A stretch of DNA of 64,000 nucleotides from the NCBI RefSeq assembly GCF_030542105.1, contig NZ_JAUOFB010000004.1, positions 1 through 64,000 on the forward strand, in the 5' to 3' direction. The position numbers were made by a program, and so were the translations under genes. Shown one piece after another: positions 42,622-50,075 of the stretch; position 1 is the first letter of the stretch, and each line of letters begins with the position of its first letter. The notes below the pieces were generated by a model. The model searched no databases. It had not been told where the DNA came from and worked only from the letters and a program-made list of their open reading frames with translations. Source of the DNA: Hymenobacter sp. BT730. Its GTDB lineage: Bacteria; Bacteroidota; Bacteroidia; Cytophagales; Hymenobacteraceae.

Positions 42622-42660
42622 AGGAGAGGCCCGCGCAACTGTGTTGCGCGGGCCTCTCCT
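42622..42660 (-). terminator. Rho-independent terminator of the men gene cluster
   Basis: Perfect 18-bp arms (42622-42639 and 42643-42660) with a 3-base loop end in a T run on the - strand. It lies 19 bases after the menB stop. Confidence 0.92.
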
Positions 42661-42679
42661 AAATAGAGTGCTAAGTAGG

Positions 42680-43504
42680 TTATGGGAACTTAGGAAACTT
42701 GTCGAAATCTGGCTTACGCTTCTCCACAAAGGCGTTGCGACCTTCTTTGGCCTCCTCGGAGAGGTAGTACAGCAGTGTGGCATTACCGGCCAACTCCTGA
42801 ATACCGGCCTGTCCATCCAATTCCGCGTTGAACGAGGACTTGAGCATGCGGAGCGCCAAGGGGCTTTTCTGCAGGATTTTGTGGCACCAGGCCACGGTGG
42901 TTTCTTCCAGCTTATCCAGCGGCACTACCTTGTTCACCAAGCCCATGTCCAGGGCCTCCTGCGCATCGTACTGGTCGCAGAGAAACCAGATTTCGCGGGC
43001 CTTTTTCTGACCCACCACGCGGGCCAGGTAAGAAGCACCAAAACCACCATCGAAGGAACCCACATTGGGGCCAGTCTGTCCAAAACGGGCATTATCGGCA
43101 GCAATGCTCAGGTCGCAAACCACATGCAGCACGTGGCCGCCCCCAATGGCCCAGCCAGCCACCATGGCAATAACGGGCTTGGGAATGGAGCGAATCTGCT
43201 TTTGCAGATCCAACACGTTCAGGCGGGGAATGGTGTCTTCACCCACGTAGCCGCCGTGGCCCCGCACGCTCTGGTCGCCGCCGGAGCAGAAGGCTTTGCC
43301 GCCCTCGCCGGTGAGGATAATTACTCCAATATCGGTGCGGTTGCGGCAGATGTCCATGGCCTCAATCATCTCCTGCACCGTGAGGGGCGTGAAGGCATTG
43401 TGCACGTGCGGACGGTTAATACTGATTTTGGCAATACCCCCAGCCTGCGAGAAGATAATCTCGCGGAATTCTTTGATGGGAGTCCAGGTGAGTTGTTCGG
43501 CCAT
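42680..43504 (-). CDS. menB: 1,4-Dihydroxy-2-naphthoyl-CoA synthase
   Basis: The 274-residue crotonase-fold enzyme closes the second ring of the menaquinone head group from o-succinylbenzoyl-CoA. The start is at the ATG at 43504 ([13 protein letters not shown]). It has [12 protein letters not shown], the CoA/oxyanion segment [17 protein letters not shown] (MenB hallmark), [20 protein letters not shown] and [15 protein letters not shown]. Its length matches the family. It is separated from menD by 142 bases, yet both are on the same strand and share the terminator. Confidence 0.97.
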   Translation of the reverse strand: MAEQLTWTPIKEFREIIFSQAGGIAKISINRPHVHNAFTPLTVQEMIEAMDICRNRTDIGVIILTGEGGKAFCSGGDQSVRGHGGYVGEDTIPRLNVLDLQKQIRSIPKPVIAMVAGWAIGGGHVLHVVCDLSIAADNARFGQTGPNVGSFDGGFGASYLARVVGQKKAREIWFLCDQYDAQEALDMGLVNKVVPLDKLEETTVAWCHKILQKSPLALRMLKSSFNAELDGQAGIQELAGNATLLYYLSEEAKEGRNAFVEKRKPDFDKFPKFP

Positions 43505-43646
43505 AAATAGAAGTTGAAGAAAAATGCAAAAACGCTTGTCATCATGAGCTTTTCGAAACGCCTTTCCTGCTGGCACGGCTGTCGCAACCACAACTCATTC
43601 CAGCGGGAGAAGGTCCTTCGCAGGCTCAGATTAACAAAGGCATAGG

Positions 43647-45524
43647 TTACGCAAAAGCAGTTCTTACCGCTGCGCGGTAGTGTTCAAAGAAAGCCGCGTT
43701 AGTGGCGCTGTCGGTAGTGATTTCCAGCAGCGCCGCGCTGTTTCCGGGTGCAAAGAAAACCGGTAGCGCCGATTCCAACTCCTCTATACTACGGGCTGTG
43801 AAATAACGCAGGTTAAAATCACGGGCAGTATTCTCGGCTGTGAGGGGTTGATGGGTTTCAAAAAACTCTTCCAACTCCGGCTGCTGGCGTGGGCCGTCAA
43901 TCAGGCGGAAAATGCCGCCCGCGTGGTTATTGAAGAGGACCACCCGCAGATTGGGCGTGGGGTAGTTCTGCCAGAAAGCATTTCGGTCGTAAAAGAAAGC
44001 TACGTCGCCGGTAAGCACCACCACCGGGCGCTCCGGCTGGGCCAGGGCAGCGCCTACGGCTGTGCTGGTGCAGCCATCAATGCCGCTGGTGCCACGGTTG
44101 GCAAACACTTCCACAGTCTGCGTAGTGGGCAGCCCCAGAATATTCACGTAGCGTACAGCCATGCTATTAGCCAGATGCAGCGCCGTGTGTTGGGGCAGGA
44201 AACGCAGGGTGTAGTAGAAGGCTGAAAACTCGTTAAATGGCTGCTGCGGCTCGGCAAAGAAATCCTGCAGGAAACCCGTAGCCCAGCCCTCTGCTTTCTG
44301 CCAGGGTGTGGCAAAGGAGTTGCGCACCGTTGCGTCATCACCCAACACCCAGCCCGCTTTAGGCCAGGTTAGGCGCACGGTTCCCGTTGGCATTTTGGGC
44401 CGCGCTACGCGGGTAGCATCGGCCGGCATTTCGTGCGGATTTGCTAGTGCCAGCTCGTCCTTGTCGGACGCTGCTACAGCGCCTGGCTCGGAAAGCATAG
44501 CTGTAAAAAATGCGGCTGGCTCCATCCGAATTATGCGCGTAAGGGAGCGGAAGGTATCGGCCACGGGGCCGGCGGCCTGAATGTGCCAGTGCTGCTGCGG
44601 CGCGTATTCGCGCAGGTACAGCTTCAGCGCTTTGGATATGAGCGACTGGCCGAAGGTGATGAGCAGCGTGGGGCGCAGTGCCTCTTTTAAACCCTTTTCG
44701 GGCACGGCCAGAAATACGTCCTGCCGGCCAATGGGGGCGGCGCGCAGGTCATACGTAGGGCCCACGGGTTGGTGCAGGTTAGCAATAACATCCCCCACCA
44801 CCGGCACCTGATATGCGGCGGCAAACTGGCGCAAGGCCAGCAAAAGCTCGTTTTGATGCCGGTGCTGGCCGCCTACTACCAATATCTTCGGCGTTTGGCG
44901 CAGCTGGGTGCGGAGGGTGGCTAGCTCGGTGGCAGAAAGGGCAGGTTGTCCGGCCTGCTCCTGAATCACCTTCACTTTATCAAAGTGCAGCGGCTCGCCA
45001 GCTTTTGGGTAAAAAGGCTCCCGCAGCGGCACATTTACCTGCACGGGCCCGGCCGGAAATTGCTGGGCCAGGTTAATGGCTTCGGAAACCAGCCGCTCCG
45101 AGTGCCAGTGGGCATCAGCGTGGGAAGTATCAGCCGGGAATTCAAAAGCACCTTTGGCGTGGGCCCCGTACAAATTGCTCTGCCGAATGGTCTGTCCATC
45201 CAGCTGGTCAATCCATTCCGGCGGGCGGTCGGCGGTGAAAACTACCAGCGGAATCTGCTGAAAATAAGCTTCTGCCACGGCCGGAGCATAGTTTAAACCA
45301 GCCGTGCCAGAGGTGCATACCAGCGCTACGGCCCGCCGTTGCGCCTGCGCCAGCCCCAGCCCAATAAACGCCGCTGCTCGCTCATCCGGCACCGTGCGCA
45401 CCCTGATGTCGGGGTGGCGGGCAAAGGCAATGGTAAGCGGCGCGCACCGGCTGCCCGGCGACAAAACCACATCCGTAATGCCGTGCCGGGCGCAGATTTC
45501 AGCAATGTTATAAACGGACTGCAT
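43647..45524 (-). CDS. menD: SEPHCHC synthase (2-succinyl-5-enolpyruvyl-6-hydroxy-3-cyclohexene-1-carboxylate synthase)
   Basis: The 625-residue ThDP-dependent enzyme joins isochorismate and 2-oxoglutarate. The N-terminal Pyr domain has VVLSPGSRCAPLTIAFARH and the ThDP-activating Glu48 in VPDERAAAFIGLGLA. The central domain follows, then the PP domain with VVVLTGDVAFFYDRNAFW, carrying the Mg/ThDP motif. Start MQSVYNIAEICARHG at 45524 fits. It is transcribed 68 bases after menF, and the men proteins form one pathway unit. Confidence 0.95.
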   Translation of the reverse strand: MQSVYNIAEICARHGITDVVLSPGSRCAPLTIAFARHPDIRVRTVPDERAAAFIGLGLAQAQRRAVALVCTSGTAGLNYAPAVAEAYFQQIPLVVFTADRPPEWIDQLDGQTIRQSNLYGAHAKGAFEFPADTSHADAHWHSERLVSEAINLAQQFPAGPVQVNVPLREPFYPKAGEPLHFDKVKVIQEQAGQPALSATELATLRTQLRQTPKILVVGGQHRHQNELLLALRQFAAAYQVPVVGDVIANLHQPVGPTYDLRAAPIGRQDVFLAVPEKGLKEALRPTLLITFGQSLISKALKLYLREYAPQQHWHIQAAGPVADTFRSLTRIIRMEPAAFFTAMLSEPGAVAASDKDELALANPHEMPADATRVARPKMPTGTVRLTWPKAGWVLGDDATVRNSFATPWQKAEGWATGFLQDFFAEPQQPFNEFSAFYYTLRFLPQHTALHLANSMAVRYVNILGLPTTQTVEVFANRGTSGIDGCTSTAVGAALAQPERPVVVLTGDVAFFYDRNAFWQNYPTPNLRVVLFNNHAGGIFRLIDGPRQQPELEEFFETHQPLTAENTARDFNLRYFTARSIEELESALPVFFAPGNSAALLEITTDSATNAAFFEHYRAAVRTAFA

Positions 45525-45592
45525 AGTTCTCTCTAATTATGAATGCTGAAGTGGTAGAGCGAAGCACGCCCAAACCAGAACAGTACTCAGCA

Positions 45593-46822
45593 TTAACTCA
45601 AAATAGCGCCGGCGGTTGTCAGCTTCAGCTCCGTTTCCTGCCATTCGCGGGCGGGGTCGGAGTCGATGGTAAGGCCGGTGCCCGCGTAGAGGATAGCTTC
45701 CTGAGGGCGCACCTGAAAACAGCGCAGGTTCACGAAGAGTTGGGCCACGCCGGGAGCGGGTAGGTTTACCGGGCCGAGGAAACCGCTGTAATACGCCCGG
45801 TCGTAGCCTTCATACTTTTGCAGAAACTCCAATGCTGCCTGCCGAGGCATGCCACCCACCGCGGAGGTGGGGTGCAGCAGCCGCAGCATATCGGTAGCCA
45901 GAGTAGGGAAGGGCACGGCGCGCAGGTTCACGGAAAAATCGGTGCGCAGGTGCAGCAGCTCGCCGGCCACTACGGTGCGCGGACCGGTTTCCTCGTATTC
46001 GCGCAGCCGCAGCTGCTTAAAACAGCTCACGATGTAGCGGGCTACCAGGGCCTGCTCCTCAATCTCCTTTTGCCGCCAGATGGCATGCTGGGGCAGATGA
46101 TCGGGAAGAAGTGGCTGGGTGCCGGCCAGGGCCATGGTGCAGAAGCGGCCATCAGCTGTAAGCTCTACCAACACCTCCGGCGTGGCGCCCAGCCAGGTGC
46201 CCGCGCCCGGCGCACTCACCAACGACACAAACGCCCGCGGGTAGCGCTCCATCAACTCTTCAAAAGCCGCCAGGGCATCAAAATCAGCCGGCAAAGGCCA
46301 CCGCGCTGCTCTGGACGATACCACTTTCTGCACTTTGCCTTTTTCAATAGCGCGCACGCCCCGTTCTACCAGGGCAGTATACTCTTCCTGGGTAGCCGCG
46401 TGTGGCGCCGGCTGGGGGCTAACCGGCCAGGAAAGCAGAGCCGGCGGAGTAGCGGAGTTCTGCAGAAAATCAGTGAGCCAGGTTGCCTTGCTGGCGTCCG
46501 TCAGGTGCAGCTCGTCGGGGCGGGCCGTGTCATAGAGAACATCGGCCGGAAGGAAAAGCGCTGGATTATGGTCGGAGTCGCGGAAGGGAAAAAAAGCAAA
46601 GCCCGCCGGCGCATTTGGCTCCAGGGCAGGAGGAAGGCCCGTTAAAGCCGCTTCCGCTGAGAAGCTCAAACAGAGCTGCGGCGCGGTGGCATTAGGCAGC
46701 CGCCATAGCGCTACCGGCAGCTTATGGTGCAGCGCAAAGCCTACCAATTGCCGGAGGCGCTCCGTTACAGATAGCTCAGCATTGGGCCAAATCAGCAAAT
46801 TTCCTTGCGAGGAGTTACTCAC
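45593..46822 (-). CDS. menF: Isochorismate synthase
   Basis: The 409-residue chorismate-binding enzyme converts chorismate to isochorismate, the entry point of menaquinone synthesis. Visible are the start of the catalytic core (YTALVERGVRAIEKGKVQKVV), GTWLGATPEVLVEL, the AGTQPL block and the late HPTSAVGGMPRQAALEFL and GFLGPVNLP segments of isochorismate synthases. It uses a GTG start at 46822 overlapping the menI stop as GTGA, pointing to translational coupling. Confidence 0.93.
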   Translation of the reverse strand: MSNSSQGNLLIWPNAELSVTERLRQLVGFALHHKLPVALWRLPNATAPQLCLSFSAEAALTGLPPALEPNAPAGFAFFPFRDSDHNPALFLPADVLYDTARPDELHLTDASKATWLTDFLQNSATPPALLSWPVSPQPAPHAATQEEYTALVERGVRAIEKGKVQKVVSSRAARWPLPADFDALAAFEELMERYPRAFVSLVSAPGAGTWLGATPEVLVELTADGRFCTMALAGTQPLLPDHLPQHAIWRQKEIEEQALVARYIVSCFKQLRLREYEETGPRTVVAGELLHLRTDFSVNLRAVPFPTLATDMLRLLHPTSAVGGMPRQAALEFLQKYEGYDRAYYSGFLGPVNLPAPGVAQLFVNLRCFQVRPQEAILYAGTGLTIDSDPAREWQETELKLTTAGAILS

Positions 46823-47262
46823 GCGGTTTTCTCCTTTTTGGCGGGCAGGTCAATCACCGCCATAGTAATTCGGCTGATGCATACCAACGCCCCGGTTTCT
46901 TCGTGCGTAATCCGGATTTCCCATACCTGGGTAGTGCGGCCCACGTGCAGGGCGGTAGCGTGGCCAACTACAAAACCGGAATGCACCCCTTTCAGGTGAT
47001 TGGCATTGATTTCCAGGCCTACGCAGGCTTTTTTGCTCTGGTCTACCTGTAGAAAAGCGCCGATGCTGCCTAAGGTTTCAGCCAGGGCCACAGAAGCGCC
47101 CCCGTGCAGCAAACCCATGGGCTGGTGGGTGCGGTGGTCTACGGGCATGCGGCCTGTAATGCTACGCTCGCCCACGGCGGTTAGCTCGATGCCCAAGTGT
47201 GCACCCAGGGTATTCTGGCACCACTCGTTGAGCTTAGCCAGGGAATGAGGAGTATTTTCCAT
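46819..47262 (-). CDS. menI: Hotdog-fold thioesterase, probably DHNA-CoA hydrolase
   Basis: The 147-residue PaaI/YdiI-type thioesterase starts at the ATG at 47262 (MENTPHSLAKLNEW); the longer reading invades the divergent gene. The active-site stretch MGLLHGGASVALAETLGSIG has the usual HGG and catalytic Glu. E. coli YdiI (MenI) is very similar here and hydrolyses 1,4-dihydroxy-2-naphthoyl-CoA. As first gene of the menF-D-B run, MenI function is the best reading, though PaaI-type enzymes can be broad. Confidence 0.87.
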   Translation of the reverse strand: MENTPHSLAKLNEWCQNTLGAHLGIELTAVGERSITGRMPVDHRTHQPMGLLHGGASVALAETLGSIGAFLQVDQSKKACVGLEINANHLKGVHSGFVVGHATALHVGRTTQVWEIRITHEETGALVCISRITMAVIDLPAKKEKTA

Positions 47263-47341
47263 GCAGAAACAAACCAAAAAGGACGCTTTTTGCCCTAAAA
47301 ATCCTACTTTCGAGGTAGCAAACAGCAAAGCTAGGGCTAAA

Positions 47342-47962
47342 GTGAGCGTCAAAAAAATATACCTTATCCGTCACGGACAGACGGACTTCAACGTGCGCGG
47401 CATCGTGCAGGGCAGCGGCGTAGATTCCAGTCTGAATGAGGCCGGCATGCGGCAGGCCGCACGGTTTTTCGCGGCCTATCAGCACGTGCCTTTCGATAAG
47501 GTATATACCTCTACACTGCAGCGCACCCATCAATCGGTGCATGATTTTCTGCAGCGGGGCATTCCGCACGAGATACATGCCGGCCTCAACGAAATAAGCT
47601 GGGGCGAGCGGGAAGGTACGCGCATCACCCCGGATGAAGACGAAGAATATCACGGCGTGCTGCAGCAATGGAAACAGGGCCAGACCAGTGCCCGCCTGCT
47701 GGGTGGTGAAAGCCCCGATGAAGTAGCGGCCCGTCAGCGCCCCTTTATTGAATTGCTGAAATCCCGGCCCGAGGAAGAAAACGTGCTGGTGTGCATGCAC
47801 GGGCGGGCCATGCGCGTGATGCTCTGCCAGTTATTAAATTACCCTTTGGGCTGCATGGATGCCTTTGAGCACCACAACCTGTGCCTATATAAGCTGCACT
47901 ACACGGGCAGCATGTTCACCGTTCGCAACTTTCTGGACGTACGCCATCTGCACGCAGTATAG
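47342..47962 (+). CDS. Histidine phosphatase family protein
   Basis: The 206-residue protein starts at a GTG at 47342 (MSVKKIYLIRHGQTDFN). An in-frame ATG at 47261 is possible, but it would overlap the menI start and add 27 non-conserved residues. The phosphohistidine motif LIRHGQTDFN is at about residues 7-16, acid Glu in LNEISWGEREG, and the second His in VCMHGRAMRV. This is the phosphoglycerate mutase-like clan, acting on small phosphates or phosphosugars. The substrate is unknown. It is divergent from the men operon. Confidence 0.88.
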   Translation: MSVKKIYLIRHGQTDFNVRGIVQGSGVDSSLNEAGMRQAARFFAAYQHVPFDKVYTSTLQRTHQSVHDFLQRGIPHEIHAGLNEISWGEREGTRITPDEDEEYHGVLQQWKQGQTSARLLGGESPDEVAARQRPFIELLKSRPEEENVLVCMHGRAMRVMLCQLLNYPLGCMDAFEHHNLCLYKLHYTGSMFTVRNFLDVRHLHAV

Positions 47963-48050
47963 CGTTTAGCAGGCAGGTAAAAGCTGGGTAACGGCGGACC
48001 TAACCGTCTGCCCGGCGAAATTTCGCGTAGCATGGGGGAATAACTCTCGT

Positions 48051-48080
48051 TTGCGCCCCCGGATTTTCGGGCTAATTTTG
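48051..48080 (+). promoter_or_regulatory. Bacteroidota-type promoter (-33 TTG, -7 TAATTTTG) of the E2 gene
   Basis: TTG at 48051-48053 is followed after 19 bases by TAATTTTG at 48073-48080, a full consensus match. The ATG of the pyruvate dehydrogenase E2 gene follows 26 bases later. Confidence 0.8.
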
Positions 48081-48106
48081 ACCCCACAACTCAACCGAAG
48101 AAGCAG

Positions 48107-49858
48107 ATGGCCGAAATCATAAAAATGCCCAAAATGAGCGACACCATGACCGAAGGGGTTATTGCGTCGTGGCTCAAGAAGGTAGGAGACACCGTTAAGT
48201 CCGGGGATATTCTGGCAGAAGTCGAGACCGATAAGGCCACGATGGAGCTGGAGAATTACGAGGATGGCACCCTGCTCTACATCGGTCCGAAAGAAGGCGA
48301 AGGCGTGCCAGTAGATGGCCTGTTGGCTATTGTAGGCAAAGCCGGCGAAGATATTTCCGGCCTGCTGAGCGGCGCTCAGGGTGGCGCGGCTGCTCCGGCA
48401 CCGGCTGCTGCTGCTGCCCCAGTTGCGGCGGCGCCTGCGGCCCCGGCTCCGGCACCTGCTGCAGCACCTGCTCCCGCACCAACCCCAGCCCCTGCTGCCG
48501 CAGCGGCCCCGGCTGGCAACGGTAAAAAGGCTACCGTTATCCGGATGCCGAAAATGAGCGACACGATGACGGAAGGCACCATTGCCTCCTGGCAGAAAAA
48601 AGTAGGTGATAAAGTGAAGTCCGGTGACGTGCTGGCCGAAGTGGAAACCGACAAGGCTACCATGGAGCTGGAAAACTACGACGACGGTACTCTTCTCTAT
48701 ATTGGTCCGAAAGAAGGCGAAGCCGTAGCCGTAGATGGCATTCTGGCCATTATCGGGGAAGAAGGCGCTGATATTCAAAGCCTGCTGGGTGGCCAGTCGG
48801 GCGGTGCGGCTCCGGCCGCTGCCCCGGCCCCTGAGGCAGCTCCTGAAGCCGCGCCAGCAGCTCCTGCCGCCGCTCCGGCTGCCGCCGCCCCCGCATCCTC
48901 AGCAGTAGCCGTGGCACCTGCCCCTACCGGCGGCCGCCTGCTGGCTTCGCCACTGGCTAAGCGCATCGCCAAAGAAAAAGGCATCGACCTGAACCAGGTG
49001 AAAGGCAGCGGCGACAATGGCCGTATCGTTTCCCGGGATATTGAAGGCTTCCAGCCCGGTGCCGCTCCGGCAGCCCAGCCGGCTGCCGCGCCTGCTGCGG
49101 CTCCTGCCCCGGCACCATCTGCTCCTTCGGCAGCAGCACCAGCTCCGGCCGCTACTCCCGCCCCAGTGGCAGCCGAAGGCACTTACACCGACACACCGGT
49201 TTCGCAGATGCGCAAGGTAATTGCCCGTCGCCTCTCGGAAAGCCTGTTTACAGCACCGCATTTCTATCTCACGATGGAAATCCTGATGGACCGCGCCATG
49301 GAAGTTCGCACGCAGCTCAACACCCTTTCCCCGGTGAAGCTGTCGTTTAACGACCTGGTGATCAAAGCCGCCGCCGTGGCGCTCAAGCAACACCCGGCGG
49401 TAAACTCCTCGTGGCTGGGCGACAAAATTCGCCAGAACAAGGTGGTGAATATTGGCGTGGCCGTGGCCGTGGACGAAGGTCTGCTGGTTCCCGTAGTACG
49501 CAACGCCGATGGCAAAGGCCTGTCTACCATTGCAACCGAAGTAAAAGAGCTGGCCGGCAAAGCCAAGAGCAAGAAGCTGCAGCCCGCCGAGTGGGAGGGA
49601 AGCACTTTCACTATCTCCAACCTGGGTATGTTCGGCATTGAAGAATTCACGGCCATCATCAACCCGCCGGATGCCTGCATCCTGGCCGTGGGCGGCATCA
49701 AGCAGACGGCCGTGGTAAAAGATGGTCAGCTGGCTATTGGCAATGTCATGAAAGTGACCCTGAGCTGTGACCACCGCGTGGTAGATGGCGCTACCGGCGC
49801 GGCCTTCCTGCAAACGCTGAAAAGCCTGCTGGAAGACCCCATGCGTATGCTTATCTGA
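48107..49858 (+). CDS. pdhC: Dihydrolipoamide acetyltransferase (E2) of the pyruvate dehydrogenase complex
   Basis: The 583-residue E2 subunit transfers acetyl from lipoyl to CoA and forms the complex core. Two lipoyl domains with very similar DNA are at about 1-80 (lipoyl Lys43 in ETDKATME) and 143-220 (Lys183). They are joined by long Ala/Pro linkers. A peripheral subunit-binding domain (LASPLAKRIAKEKGIDL) and the catalytic domain follow, with His556 and Asp560 in DHRVVDG. MADS-type markers favour pyruvate over 2-oxoglutarate E2. E1 and E3 are not in this window. Confidence 0.95.
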   Translation: MAEIIKMPKMSDTMTEGVIASWLKKVGDTVKSGDILAEVETDKATMELENYEDGTLLYIGPKEGEGVPVDGLLAIVGKAGEDISGLLSGAQGGAAAPAPAAAAAPVAAAPAAPAPAPAAAPAPAPTPAPAAAAAPAGNGKKATVIRMPKMSDTMTEGTIASWQKKVGDKVKSGDVLAEVETDKATMELENYDDGTLLYIGPKEGEAVAVDGILAIIGEEGADIQSLLGGQSGGAAPAAAPAPEAAPEAAPAAPAAAPAAAAPASSAVAVAPAPTGGRLLASPLAKRIAKEKGIDLNQVKGSGDNGRIVSRDIEGFQPGAAPAAQPAAAPAAAPAPAPSAPSAAAPAPAATPAPVAAEGTYTDTPVSQMRKVIARRLSESLFTAPHFYLTMEILMDRAMEVRTQLNTLSPVKLSFNDLVIKAAAVALKQHPAVNSSWLGDKIRQNKVVNIGVAVAVDEGLLVPVVRNADGKGLSTIATEVKELAGKAKSKKLQPAEWEGSTFTISNLGMFGIEEFTAIINPPDACILAVGGIKQTAVVKDGQLAIGNVMKVTLSCDHRVVDGATGAAFLQTLKSLLEDPMRMLI

Positions 49859-49875
49859 GTTGATTGACACTAATA

Positions 49876-49914
49876 AACAACGCCCCTTTCTGCTCAGCAG
49901 GAAGGGGCGTTGTT
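49876..49914 (+). terminator. Rho-independent terminator after the E2 gene
   Basis: A near-perfect stem (arms about 49876-49894 and 49896-49914) is followed by a T-rich tail, 18 bases after the stop. Confidence 0.8.
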
Positions 49915-50075
49915 GTTTCTGGTATTTTGTACTTCATAGCTGATTAAGCTGCTTTATACCAAAAGTTATATGTTGTAAAAAGAATATATCATCACAAAAA
50001 GTATATACTTACCAGCAGATGCAGGAGGCAATAGGCTTTCTGTGGGTTCCATCTCTTTATCCCTTACCAAGAGTT

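Noticed and set aside
42641..43510. 289-codon + strand frame
   Set aside because: It is antisense to menB, which is unambiguous.
47966..48778. 270-codon - strand frame with Gly/Ser/Arg runs
   Set aside because: It is an antisense shadow of the Ala/Pro-rich lipoyl linkers of the E2 gene.
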